From an uncultured Bacteroidales bacterium (GTDB lineage Bacteria; Bacteroidota; Bacteroidia; Bacteroidales; UBA932), in the NCBI GenBank assembly GCA_904501835.1, contig CAJGBW010000008.1, positions 1 to 36,744 on the forward strand: a stretch of 36,744 bases of DNA, read 5' to 3'. The position numbers were made by a program, and so were the translations under genes. The notes beneath the pieces were generated by a model. That model did no database searches and had not been told where the DNA came from. It saw only the letters and a list, made by a program, of their open reading frames with translations. Below are positions 24,751-33,247 of this stretch, one piece after another. Position 1 is the stretch's first letter; each line of letters begins with the position of its first letter.

Positions 24751-26061
24751 TTATTTATGATCGTTTTCAAATTCGAACATTCTCTGCTCGAGAACAGGAT
24801 AAAGTTCTTCGCGCATACGGCTGACACAAGCACGGACACCGGACTTTTTACTGCCCGTCGTAGAAAGACAAATGCTGCTCACTCCATAGTGCATCAATTC
24901 CACCATCAACTCCTCTCCACTCATATCCTTATAGCCGAGGGTAAAGAAAAATCCGTCGCCGACCTGCTCATTCACATCTTTGTCATAAACAATATTAAAA
25001 CCGTGACGCAATAAAATCTCTTTCATTCTGGCAGCTCGTTTCTCATATTCACGGGTATCTTCCACAAAATTGATGACGCCCTCACAAGACAAATCCAACA
25101 TCTTGGCATAGGCATATTGGGTACTTGCCGTACAACCGCTTGTAATCATATAGAGAATGGAAGCAGTCAGGGTCACACCAAACACACCGGCATCCTTGTA
25201 ACGCTCCGCCAAAGCCGGGTATTGTTTTTCATACAAGACATCGCTGATACAGGTCAAAGCAATACGCTGACCGGCATAACTGAAAATCTTGGACGCAGAG
25301 AGCATCAAAATATAATTGTCTGTATAGCGAGCCACGGTAGCGATATAGGGAGCTTGGAACGGATGGCTCAAATCCTTTCTGTAGTCCATACAGAAATAAG
25401 CCAAATCTTCCATCACCACCACATCGTAGCGCGTAGCCAATTCGCCGATGACTTTCAACTCTTCCTCTTCCAAGCAAATCCATGCGGGGTTATTGGGGTT
25501 GGAATAGATGATAGCCGCAATATCGCCGACAGCCAATTCTTCTTCCAATTTCGCACGCAATTTTTCTTCACCGCGATATGGATGTATATCAAATTCACGC
25601 CATTCGATACCCAAAACGCGAAGTTGGGATTTCTGAATGGGGAAACCCGGGTCTATGAACAAGATCTTGTTTTTACCGGGAATACGCTGGGTGCAGGCGA
25701 TAAAAGAACCGAATGAACCGGCCACAGAACCGGTTGTAGGCACACAACTGCGGGGGGAAATATCCACATTGATAAAAGCCTTCACAAAACGGGAGGCCGC
25801 TGCTTTTAACTCCGGCACACCCGCGGCAGCTGGATATTGAGAACCGATTCCACTACGAAGTGACTCGATTTCCGCTTCTACACCATATTGATTGATAGGA
25901 AGTCCGGGAGAGCCCTGGTCCATACGAACAAAAGGAATACCGCTCTCATTTTCAAGGTATTGCGCCACCAACAATGCCTCACCGATGGTCGCTTTGGACA
26001 AATCGGCAACGCTATTTACCTCGCAAGCCTTACGGACACGCTCCTGATTAAAAATTTTCAT
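24751..26061 (-). CDS. Class I/II PLP aminotransferase, probably for aromatic amino acids
   Basis: Fold-type I aminotransferase of 436 residues. It has the substrate/PLP motif NPNNP (188-192), the aspartate in MEDLAY (217-222) and the PLP lysine K258 in SASKIFSYAGQR. The serine-serine-lysine and arginine pattern is that of the aspartate aminotransferase superfamily. The family does not fix the substrate; the position between iorB and paaK argues for conversion between phenylalanine, tyrosine or tryptophan and their 2-oxo acids. It follows iorB after 3 bases and precedes paaK by 8. An alternative is a general aminotransferase serving methionine or the nitrilase-linked glutamine route. Confidence 0.88.
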   Translation of the reverse strand: MKIFNQERVRKACEVNSVADLSKATIGEALLVAQYLENESGIPFVRMDQGSPGLPINQYGVEAEIESLRSGIGSQYPAAAGVPELKAAASRFVKAFINVDISPRSCVPTTGSVAGSFGSFIACTQRIPGKNKILFIDPGFPIQKSQLRVLGIEWREFDIHPYRGEEKLRAKLEEELAVGDIAAIIYSNPNNPAWICLEEEELKVIGELATRYDVVVMEDLAYFCMDYRKDLSHPFQAPYIATVARYTDNYILMLSASKIFSYAGQRIALTCISDVLYEKQYPALAERYKDAGVFGVTLTASILYMITSGCTASTQYAYAKMLDLSCEGVINFVEDTREYEKRAARMKEILLRHGFNIVYDKDVNEQVGDGFFFTLGYKDMSGEELMVELMHYGVSSICLSTTGSKKSGVRACVSRMREELYPVLEQRMFEFENDHK

Positions 26062-26064
26062 CTT

Positions 26065-26640
26065 TTAACGTTTTATGGCCAAACCCAAATCAAAACATTT
26101 ACAGTTCGCTTCGACAATGGCAGCGCCTTTGCGTTCAAATATACGACACAAAGAATCGCGCAAATCGTCAGCTGAAACAATCTCCAGATACGATGCGGCC
26201 ATACCCAAGAGCACCATATTGGCTCCTTTGGGATTGCCGGCCTCCTTCGCCAATTGCTCGATGTCGGCCATCACGACCTTGGGAAGAGCAGAAAGTTCAC
26301 CCAAGACCTGGTCCAACTCCGGATAATTCGGAATGTTCACAAAGGGCTTGGAAGAAGTGATGATGACACCGTCTTTGGAAAGGTAAGGCAAATAGCGCAA
26401 GGCTTCCATCGGCTCCATGGAGATAATCAAGTCCGCAGAACCTTTGGCAATCAAATCGCTATAAATCACCTGGTCGGAAAGACGGAGATTACTCTGAACA
26501 TCACCGCCACGCTGACTCATACCATGCACTTCTGCCTGCTTGAGTTGCAAACCTTCACGGGTAGCCGCTTCGCCGATAACTGTAGCAATAGAGAGAATAC
26601 CTTGTCCTCCTACGCCTGAAAGTATGATATCTTTTTTCAT
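26065..26640 (-). CDS. iorB: Indolepyruvate:ferredoxin oxidoreductase, beta subunit
   Basis: Small subunit (191 residues) of the thiamine-dependent 2-oxoacid oxidoreductase that interconverts aryl-pyruvates and aryl-acetyl-CoA plus CO2. It shows the gamma-domain signature GVGGQGILS (10-18), the motif AEVHGMSQRGGDV (41-53) and SMEPMEALRYL in the middle, all typical of IorB. It has no cysteine cluster of its own. The ATG overlaps the iorA stop by four bases, so the two subunits should be made together. The aminotransferase follows after 3 bases. Confidence 0.95.
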   Translation of the reverse strand: MKKDIILSGVGGQGILSIATVIGEAATREGLQLKQAEVHGMSQRGGDVQSNLRLSDQVIYSDLIAKGSADLIISMEPMEALRYLPYLSKDGVIITSSKPFVNIPNYPELDQVLGELSALPKVVMADIEQLAKEAGNPKGANMVLLGMAASYLEIVSADDLRDSLCRIFERKGAAIVEANCKCFDLGLAIKR

Positions 26641-28229
26641 TTCTTTGCCTTATGCCTGCGGAGCGTCTGCATACATTCTCTTCGGGGGATAATTACAGAC
26701 ACGCCTTTATAATTGATTTCTTCACGCAAAATACGGGTGATTTCTTCCATATTGGCAGGGATGGGAACCACCACCCTCACATGTTCCGCCGGCACACCGA
26801 GCGCGACACAAATCGCTTCAAACTTGCTCGTTCCGGCTGAATCCTGACCTCCGGTCATCGCCGTAGTCAGATTGTCAGACAATATAACGGTAATCGGCGT
26901 ATTTTCATTCGCTGCATCCAACAGACCGGTCATACCGGAATGCGTGAAAGTGGAATCGCCAATAACCGCCACAGCCGGGAACACACCGGCATCCGCGGCA
27001 CCTTTTGCCATCGTGATGGAAGCCCCCATATCCACACAAGAGGCCAGGCTCTTGAAAGGAGGAAGCGCACCCAAAGTATAACAACCGATATCACCAAAAA
27101 CGCGACCCTCGGGATAATCTTCCATAACCTTATTCAAGGCCGTATAGACATCCCTGTGTCCACAACCCGGACAAAGCTGGGGAGGACGGGCGGCCAACAC
27201 GGCGCTCGGCGCAAAACCTTCGGGCATTTGCACACCCAAAGCAGCGGCCACATTATCAGGAGTCAATTCGCCGGTTCGAGGCAAATGGCCGGTCAGACGT
27301 CCCTGCACCTGACAAGCATCGGACAAAAGGCCCTTCAACTGACGCTCTACAACGGGCTGTCCATCTTCGAACACCATCACCTGACCACCTAACTCATTGA
27401 TACGAGCCAATTGTTTTTCAGGCAAGGGATATTGAGACAATTTCAAGATATTGGCTTTCTTACCGGAAACAGCCAAAGCCTCCTTGACATAATTGTATGC
27501 GATACCACAAGCAACAATCTGCAAAGATGCGCCCTCTGTCTCCGTCCACTCATTATAGGATGAGCTTTCAGACGAAGCCTGCATCTGCTTTTGTTTTTCA
27601 ATCAATTTGAGATATTGGGCACGTGCAATGGCAGGTAAAAGCACCCATCCGCGTTCGTTAGAGGGGCACAAAGAATTGGGTTCATGTCTTCCTCCGCTGA
27701 CATCAACAGACGCACGGGAATGAGCCAAACGGGTCACCATACGCATAACTACGGGCAGACCGACCTTTTCTGAAAAAGCAAAGGCGTCTTCCATCATATC
27801 GTACACCTCCTGCTGATTGGATGGTTCAAACACGGGAACCATGGCAAAATCAGCATAGAAACGCGAATCTTGTTCATTTTGGGAAGAGTGCATAGACGGG
27901 TCATCGGCCGCTACGACCACCAAACCGCCATTCACCCCTGTCATAGCCGCATTGACAAAAGCATCGGCACAGACATTCATTCCCACGTGTTTCATACAAA
28001 CCAAGGCTCTCTTTCCGGCATAAGACATGCCCAGAGCGGCTTCCATCGCGGTTTTTTCGTTGGTACACCAACGACTGTGAATACCTCTTTCCTGGGTGAG
28101 AGGATGAGCTTGTATAAACTCCGTTATCTCTGTGGAGGGCGTGCCGGGATAGGCATAAACTCCGGAAAGACCGGCATGGATGGCACCCAAGGCCAACGCT
28201 TCATCACCCAATAACAGTTTCTTATCCAT
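26637..28229 (-). CDS. iorA: Indolepyruvate:ferredoxin oxidoreductase, alpha subunit, lacking the C-terminal ferredoxin domain
   Basis: Catalytic subunit of 530 residues. The N-terminal domain has GNEA-like LLLGDEALALGA and YPGTPSTEI, and the thiamine pyrophosphate domain has CPGCGHRDVY (353-362), GDIGCYTLG (379-387) and the metal/TPP site GDST...N (424-427 with N in SDN near 453). Typical archaeal and many bacterial IorA proteins end with a domain holding two [4Fe-4S] clusters. Here the protein stops at RREC (516-519) plus a short basic tail, just where that domain would begin. The stop is embedded in a clean four-base overlap with iorB, so this is not an obvious frameshift. Electrons must then pass through another carrier or directly from an external ferredoxin. 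The nitrilase gene begins upstream, one base away. Confidence 0.94.
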   Translation of the reverse strand: MDKKLLLGDEALALGAIHAGLSGVYAYPGTPSTEITEFIQAHPLTQERGIHSRWCTNEKTAMEAALGMSYAGKRALVCMKHVGMNVCADAFVNAAMTGVNGGLVVVAADDPSMHSSQNEQDSRFYADFAMVPVFEPSNQQEVYDMMEDAFAFSEKVGLPVVMRMVTRLAHSRASVDVSGGRHEPNSLCPSNERGWVLLPAIARAQYLKLIEKQKQMQASSESSSYNEWTETEGASLQIVACGIAYNYVKEALAVSGKKANILKLSQYPLPEKQLARINELGGQVMVFEDGQPVVERQLKGLLSDACQVQGRLTGHLPRTGELTPDNVAAALGVQMPEGFAPSAVLAARPPQLCPGCGHRDVYTALNKVMEDYPEGRVFGDIGCYTLGALPPFKSLASCVDMGASITMAKGAADAGVFPAVAVIGDSTFTHSGMTGLLDAANENTPITVILSDNLTTAMTGGQDSAGTSKFEAICVALGVPAEHVRVVVPIPANMEEITRILREEINYKGVSVIIPRRECMQTLRRHKAKK

Positions 28230-28230
28230 A

Positions 28231-28992
28231 TTAATTCTTCAAACTAAACGCATCAGCATCATTTAAGACGGGGAATTTCTCTGCCGCCGCACGAAGCGTT
28301 TCCGCATCGATTTCTCCGCATATCCATTCCTCCTTGTCATCACTTGCCACAGCCAACTCGGCACCCCAGGGGTCCAGCAATACGCTACCCCCATTGTAAT
28401 GCAAAGCCGGGTCATCACCTACGCGATTGACCGCCACGACATAAGCCTGATTTTCTATGGCACGGGCACGCAAAAGCGTATCCCAAGGATACCTTCTTAC
28501 CTGGGGCCACGATGCCACACACAGGATGGCGTCATAGTCTTTTTGATTGCGGCACCAAAGCGGGAAACGCAAATCATAACAGACAATCAACATAAAACGC
28601 AATCCACGCCACTCCACAACACAACGGCTCTCGCCGGCTGAAAAAGTCTTATGTTCACCGCTGTAAGTAAAAAGGTGATGTTTGTCATAGGAGGCCAATT
28701 CGCCCGCTGCGCTGACAAAGGCGAAATGGTTATAAAATTTGCCGTCCTTTTCCAAGGCCAACGAACCCGCTACGGCACAATCGTATTTTTCCGCCATCGC
28801 CTGCATCCATCGGATACTTTCATCGCTGGTCTCCGCAATGCCTGCAGGAGCCGTTGCAAACCCGGTGGTAAACATTTCCGGCAATACGAACAAATCCGCT
28901 TCGGGAGCCGTTGCAAACAACTGCTCAAGCCGTGCCCTGTTGGCAGCAGGGTCAGCCCACACGATATTCTGTTGAAAAAGAACGACTTTCAT
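28231..28992 (-). CDS. Nitrilase-superfamily amidase, probable omega-amidase (YafV type)
   Basis: Carbon-nitrogen hydrolase of 253 residues with the Glu-Lys-Cys triad at E39 (LPEMF), K104 (DKHHLF) and C138 (VCYDLRFP). The layout and the motif TTGF after the first glutamate fit the omega-amidase group, which hydrolyses 2-oxoglutaramate and 2-oxosuccinamate, the by-products of glutamine and asparagine transamination. It sits between ilvE (24 bases upstream) and iorA (1 base downstream), that is between two aminotransferase-related modules, which suits removal of a transamination product. The neighbours do not exclude other short amides or carbamoyl compounds as substrates. Confidence 0.85.
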   Translation of the reverse strand: MKVVLFQQNIVWADPAANRARLEQLFATAPEADLFVLPEMFTTGFATAPAGIAETSDESIRWMQAMAEKYDCAVAGSLALEKDGKFYNHFAFVSAAGELASYDKHHLFTYSGEHKTFSAGESRCVVEWRGLRFMLIVCYDLRFPLWCRNQKDYDAILCVASWPQVRRYPWDTLLRARAIENQAYVVAVNRVGDDPALHYNGGSVLLDPWGAELAVASDDKEEWICGEIDAETLRAAAEKFPVLNDADAFSLKN

Positions 28993-29016
28993 TTTGAGTT
29001 AGTATCTTTTCTGATT

Positions 29017-30057
29017 CTACAGCAATACACACCAATTGTGAATATCCTCTTCCGTTCCATCCTGAATACCACGGATGCGGTTATAGAGTTTCTCACTCAC
29101 CGCGCCGCAACGAGTCGGATCCCCGAAACGATAGGTCTTGGTAACAACGGTATCCTCCAAGGCGGCTTTGTCATCGATGGAGCAGATCGGCGTAATCACA
29201 ACCGCTGTACCACAAGCATTTACCTCCTCAAACTCCGCCAATTCCTCAACAAGCACCGCTCTTTTCTCCACTTTCATACCGAAATCTTCCGCCACGGTCT
29301 GCAAGGACTTGTTGGTAATGGAAGGCAATACGGAAGGAGAAAGCGGGGTGATATAGGAATTGCCACGAATCGCCAAGAAATTGGATGAGCCGAACTCATC
29401 GATTTTGGTATGGGTAGCAGGGTCAAGGAAAAGAAGTTCTCTATACCCTTGTTTGTGCGCCATATTATAAGGATGCAGCGAGGTTGCATAATTGGCTGCT
29501 AATTTATAGCAACCGGTGCCATTGGGCGCAGCGCGGTCGAAATTGCGGGAAAGAACGGCCGTTCCCGGAGAAAGTGATTTTGCACCGGAATAAGTGCCCA
29601 CAGGAGCACCCAAAACGGCAAAAAGGACCTCTTCAGACGAAGCGATGCCCAACTGCGGATTGCAACCAATCAACACGGGACGCAAATACATGGACGCATT
29701 GTAGCCATAAGGCGGAAGGAAATCAATGTTCTCCTTTACGCACATCAGACACATCTCCAAGAATAATTCCTCCGAAGGGGCAGCCATATCCAAATGCGCG
29801 CCACTGCGCTGCAAACGTTTGGCATTTTCATCCGGACGGAACAAACGTACTTTGCCGTCTGCACCACGGAAAGCCTTCAATCCCTCAAAGCAGGAATTGG
29901 CATAATGGAACACACCGGCAAAAGCGTTGAAATGAAAATCAAAATCTTTAGATGCCACAGGAGCAGACCACTGTCCGTCTTTGTAGCGACTGATAATGAT
30001 GGCGTTGGTCTTTCTATATTTGAAAGCCAAGTCTGACCAATTCAAATCCACTGACAT
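29017..30057 (-). CDS. ilvE: Branched-chain amino acid aminotransferase
   Basis: Fold-type IV PLP enzyme making leucine, isoleucine and valine from their 2-oxo acids with glutamate. The PLP lysine is K185 in GCYKLAANYA. Other family marks are HYANSCFEGLKAFR (51-64), the substrate loop YLRPVLIG (124-131) and DEFGSSNF for the phosphate/product region. The 346 residues match the eukaryote-like class II form common in Bacteroidetes. It lies 13 bases after leuB, completing the branched-chain set within one transcript. The next gene, the amidase, is 24 bases on, the widest gap in the whole unit. Confidence 0.96.
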   Translation of the reverse strand: MSVDLNWSDLAFKYRKTNAIIISRYKDGQWSAPVASKDFDFHFNAFAGVFHYANSCFEGLKAFRGADGKVRLFRPDENAKRLQRSGAHLDMAAPSEELFLEMCLMCVKENIDFLPPYGYNASMYLRPVLIGCNPQLGIASSEEVLFAVLGAPVGTYSGAKSLSPGTAVLSRNFDRAAPNGTGCYKLAANYATSLHPYNMAHKQGYRELLFLDPATHTKIDEFGSSNFLAIRGNSYITPLSPSVLPSITNKSLQTVAEDFGMKVEKRAVLVEELAEFEEVNACGTAVVITPICSIDDKAALEDTVVTKTYRFGDPTRCGAVSEKLYNRIRGIQDGTEEDIHNWCVLL

Positions 30058-30070
30058 GATACCTTATATA

Positions 30071-31129
30071 TTATATATTCGCTGCAACCCAATCTCCCAC
30101 CTCGGAAGTGCTGTAACGTTTGCCGTCTCCAGCCAAATCCTCGGTCACAATGCCTTTTTCAATGGACAAAGCCACGGCGTTGCGGATGGCTTTTCCTTCC
30201 TCCATCATGGAGAATGCATATTCAAACATCATCGCGGCTGACAAAATCGTTGCCAAAGGATTGGCAATGTTTTTACCGGCAGCCTGGGGGTAAGAACCGT
30301 GAATCGGCTCATATACACCTGTGTGCTCTCCGATGGAAGCCGAAGCCAACAAACCCATAGAGCCACTTACGCAGCTGGCTTCATCGGTCAAAATATCACC
30401 AAAGGTATTCTCCGTCACCAACACGTCAAAGAATTTAGGACCGGTAATGAGCTTCATGGCTGCATTGTCCACATACATATAATCGGTCTCCACATCGGGA
30501 TATTGAGGAGCCATTTCCTGTGCCACCTGTCTCCACAAACGGGAAGACTCCAACACATTGGCCTTATCCACAACGGTCAGGTGTTTTCTGCGAAGACGTG
30601 CATACTCGAAAGCCAATTTCAAGATACGCTCTACCTCATAACGATGGTACAAATTGGTGTCATAAGCGGTGTCACCATTGTCGCGACGACCTTTTTCACC
30701 GAAATACATACCACCCGTCAACTCACGCAAGCAAAGGAAATCGGCACCATCCACCAACTCTTGTTTCAAAGGGCTCTTGTGTACTAAACTTTTGAATGTC
30801 TCTACAGGACGAAGGTTGGCATACAAACCCAATTTCTTGCGCATTGCCAAAAGACCCTGCTCCGGACGCACCTTTGCGGTGGGATCATTGTCATATTTGG
30901 GATCGCCCACGGCGCCAAACAACACCGCGTCGCTTTCCATACAAATTTTGTGTGTTTCTTCGGGATAAGCATCACCGAATTTATCAATGGCACACGCACC
31001 CACATAACCAAAGCTATATTCAATCTCGTGTCCAAATTTTGCAGCCACAGCATCAATGACTTTGACCGCCTGCTCTACCACTTCGGGACCAATTCCGTCT
31101 CCCGGCAATTTTGCAATTTTCAGTTTCAT
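30071..31129 (-). CDS. leuB: 3-Isopropylmalate dehydrogenase
   Basis: NAD-dependent oxidative decarboxylase of leucine synthesis, acting on 3-isopropylmalate in the cytoplasm. The sequence opens with KIAKLPGDGIGPEV and has the substrate region MRKKLGLYANLRPV, the catalytic tyrosine in LTGGMYFGEKGRR, the metal-site ILTDEASCVSGSMGLLASAS and the NAD-binding EPIHGSYPQAAGKN. The length of 352 is standard. Isocitrate or tartrate dehydrogenase relatives are excluded by the leucine cluster and these motifs. One base separates it from the second leuA-like gene. Confidence 0.97.
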   Translation of the reverse strand: MKLKIAKLPGDGIGPEVVEQAVKVIDAVAAKFGHEIEYSFGYVGACAIDKFGDAYPEETHKICMESDAVLFGAVGDPKYDNDPTAKVRPEQGLLAMRKKLGLYANLRPVETFKSLVHKSPLKQELVDGADFLCLRELTGGMYFGEKGRRDNGDTAYDTNLYHRYEVERILKLAFEYARLRRKHLTVVDKANVLESSRLWRQVAQEMAPQYPDVETDYMYVDNAAMKLITGPKFFDVLVTENTFGDILTDEASCVSGSMGLLASASIGEHTGVYEPIHGSYPQAAGKNIANPLATILSAAMMFEYAFSMMEEGKAIRNAVALSIEKGIVTEDLAGDGKRYSTSEVGDWVAANI

Positions 31130-31130
31130 A

Positions 31131-32657
31131 TTATTTCTTGATTACATTATCCATTATATTCAGCATCTTCACGGTCGCTTTGATGGCCGCTTCCGTCTGG
31201 TCGGAATCAATGCCTCTTGTCTTAAAATGTCCTTGTTCGGTTTTCCAAGTAATGGTCGTTACAACCAAAGCATCGGTCTTTCCACCCGGAGGAATTGTCA
31301 CCTGATAGTCAGCCAAAATCGGATGCACCTTGCCCAAAGACTCATAAATTCGCCACAAGGCCTTCATGAAGGCATCATACAAACCATCTCCGGCAGAAGA
31401 TGCCTCGTACTCCTTACCATGAATTTTAATCTTCACGATGGCAACAGGTTTCATACCACGAGCCAGCTGCAAAGAATAATTGACGATGTGGATATTGTCT
31501 TTGGCCGGTCCATGTCCGCTTTTAAGGACATCGGCAATAATAAAGGGTAAATCCTCTGGAGTCATCACCTCTTTTTTATCACCCAACTCGACCACCCTCT
31601 TGGTGACCAATTTAATCTGTTCGGGAGAGAGGCTGATGCCCAATTTATCCAAATTACGAATGATATTGGCCTTTCCACTGGTCTTGCCCAAGGCATAACT
31701 GCGCTCACGACCGAAACGCTGGGGAAGCAGACGATTGGCATACAAATTGGCCTTGCTATCCCCATCGGCATGCACACCGGCACTCTGGGTAAAGACATTC
31801 TCACCGATAACCGGCTCATTGGAGGGTACGCGAATACCGGAAATGCTGGCCACATAATTACATACATGGCTCAATTGTTTCTCATCAATAGCGGTCTGGG
31901 CAGGAACCTGGTCGTGCAAAGCGGCGACCACACTGGCCAGCGGGGCATTTCCGCAACGCTCTCCCAAGCCATTGACCGTCGTATGCACGGCATTCATACC
32001 GGCTTTCACGGCTGCGATGGTATTGGCTACTGCCAAATCATAGTCGTTATGGGCATGAAAATCAAAATGTAGCGAAGGATAACGCTGACGCATTTTGCCA
32101 CAAAGTTGCTCGGTCAGCCAAGGATTCAACACACCCAAGGTATCGGGCAGCATAAAACGAACGATGCCGCTATCCTTGAGATTATCGACCATCTGATAGA
32201 CATAATCCTCCGATTCGACAATACCGTTGGACCAATCCTCCAAATACAGATTACAAGAAACCCCTTTGGACGCGGCGTATTCCACCACCTGACGAATCTC
32301 GGAGAAATGCTCCTGAGGGGTCTTTCTTAATTGTTTTTCAAGATGTTTGAGAGAGCCTTTTGCCAACACATTCATAACTTTTCCGCCATTGGAAGCAATC
32401 CAATCCACAGAAACGCCGCCATCGACAAAACCCAGGGCCTCCACTCGGTCTATGTACCCGTGCGTCGAAGCCCAGGCACATATTTGAGCAAAAGCCTGCT
32501 CTTCTCCTTTGGACACCCGCGCAGACGCCACTTCGATGCGATTGACACGCAACTCCTCCAACAAGAGTTCCGCTATCGCCAACTTTTCGCTGACATTAAA
32601 CGAAACACCTGCTGTCTGTTCCCCGTCGCGCAGGGTGGTATCCATTATTTCTATCAT
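31131..32657 (-). CDS. Second 2-isopropylmalate synthase-like protein (possible citramalate synthase)
   Basis: Member of the LeuA/CimA/homocitrate synthase group, 508 residues. It keeps the catalytic motif DTTLRDGEQ (6-14), the metal-binding HAHND and the GLGERCGNAPL signature, and ends with a LeuA-type allosteric domain (roughly 385-508). It differs clearly from the other LeuA of this operon: the second motif reads SARVSKGEE instead of GFPVSSPGD, and the N-terminus starts at MIEIMDTTL. Both paralogues are in the same transcript, so a distinct reaction is likely; citramalate synthesis from pyruvate (for isoleucine) is one candidate, a regulatory or salvage role another. It overlaps leuD by four bases and precedes leuB by one. 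Confidence 0.9.
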   Translation of the reverse strand: MIEIMDTTLRDGEQTAGVSFNVSEKLAIAELLLEELRVNRIEVASARVSKGEEQAFAQICAWASTHGYIDRVEALGFVDGGVSVDWIASNGGKVMNVLAKGSLKHLEKQLRKTPQEHFSEIRQVVEYAASKGVSCNLYLEDWSNGIVESEDYVYQMVDNLKDSGIVRFMLPDTLGVLNPWLTEQLCGKMRQRYPSLHFDFHAHNDYDLAVANTIAAVKAGMNAVHTTVNGLGERCGNAPLASVVAALHDQVPAQTAIDEKQLSHVCNYVASISGIRVPSNEPVIGENVFTQSAGVHADGDSKANLYANRLLPQRFGRERSYALGKTSGKANIIRNLDKLGISLSPEQIKLVTKRVVELGDKKEVMTPEDLPFIIADVLKSGHGPAKDNIHIVNYSLQLARGMKPVAIVKIKIHGKEYEASSAGDGLYDAFMKALWRIYESLGKVHPILADYQVTIPPGGKTDALVVTTITWKTEQGHFKTRGIDSDQTEAAIKATVKMLNIMDNVIKK

Positions 32658-33247
32658 CGACTCTGTTCGAATTTTTCAATTTTGTCTTTCTGCTCCAAAA
32701 GATCATCGATATCATCCAAAGCATTCATCAGACAATACTTCTTGTAGGCGTTGAGTTCAAAATGCTCGCTGCGACCGGTCGCCATATTGGTAACGGTCTG
32801 GGCGGGCACATCCACCTTGACTTCCATGGTCGGGTCTGCCTGGATAGAGGCGAACAATTCTGCCAAAAACTCTTCAGATACCACGACAGGAAGCACAAAA
32901 TTATTGAGCTCGTTGTTTTTGTGAATATCCGCAAAAAAGCTGGAAATCACCACTCTGAATCCATATCCTGCAATCGCCCAAGCAGCGTGCTCGCGAGAAG
33001 AACCACTACCGAAATTCTTTCCGGCTACCAAAATGCAACCGCTGTAACGGGGGTCATTGAGCACAAAATCCTCTTTGGGCGTACCATCGGCATTGTAACG
33101 CCAATCACGGAAAAGATTGTCGCCAAAAAACTTCTCATCCCTGGTTACGGCCTTCAAAAAACGGGCAGGAATAATCTGGTCAGTATCCACATTTTCAAGG
33201 GGAAGGGGGATACAACGACTTACTATAATGTCAAATTTCTGTTTCAT
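32654..33247 (-). CDS. leuD: 3-Isopropylmalate dehydratase, small subunit
   Basis: Small subunit (197 residues) of isopropylmalate isomerase, which swaps the hydroxyl group between 2- and 3-isopropylmalate with LeuC. Clear marks are NVDTDQIIPARFL (19-31), the swivel-domain motif GKNFGSGSSREHAAWA near 76-91 and SSFFADIHKNNELNN. The C-terminus ends with an acidic-basic tail DLLEQKDKIEKFEQSR. It overlaps leuC and the following leuA-like gene by four bases each, so subunit stoichiometry is probably kept by coupled translation. Confidence 0.97.
   Translation of the reverse strand: MKQKFDIIVSRCIPLPLENVDTDQIIPARFLKAVTRDEKFFGDNLFRDWRYNADGTPKEDFVLNDPRYSGCILVAGKNFGSGSSREHAAWAIAGYGFRVVISSFFADIHKNNELNNFVLPVVVSEEFLAELFASIQADPTMEVKVDVPAQTVTNMATGRSEHFELNAYKKYCLMNALDDIDDLLEQKDKIEKFEQSR

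Noticed and set aside
26637..26700. Frameshift explaining the short IorA
   Set aside because: The stop codon lies in a clean 4-base overlap with iorB, which leaves no room for lost ferredoxin-domain sequence.
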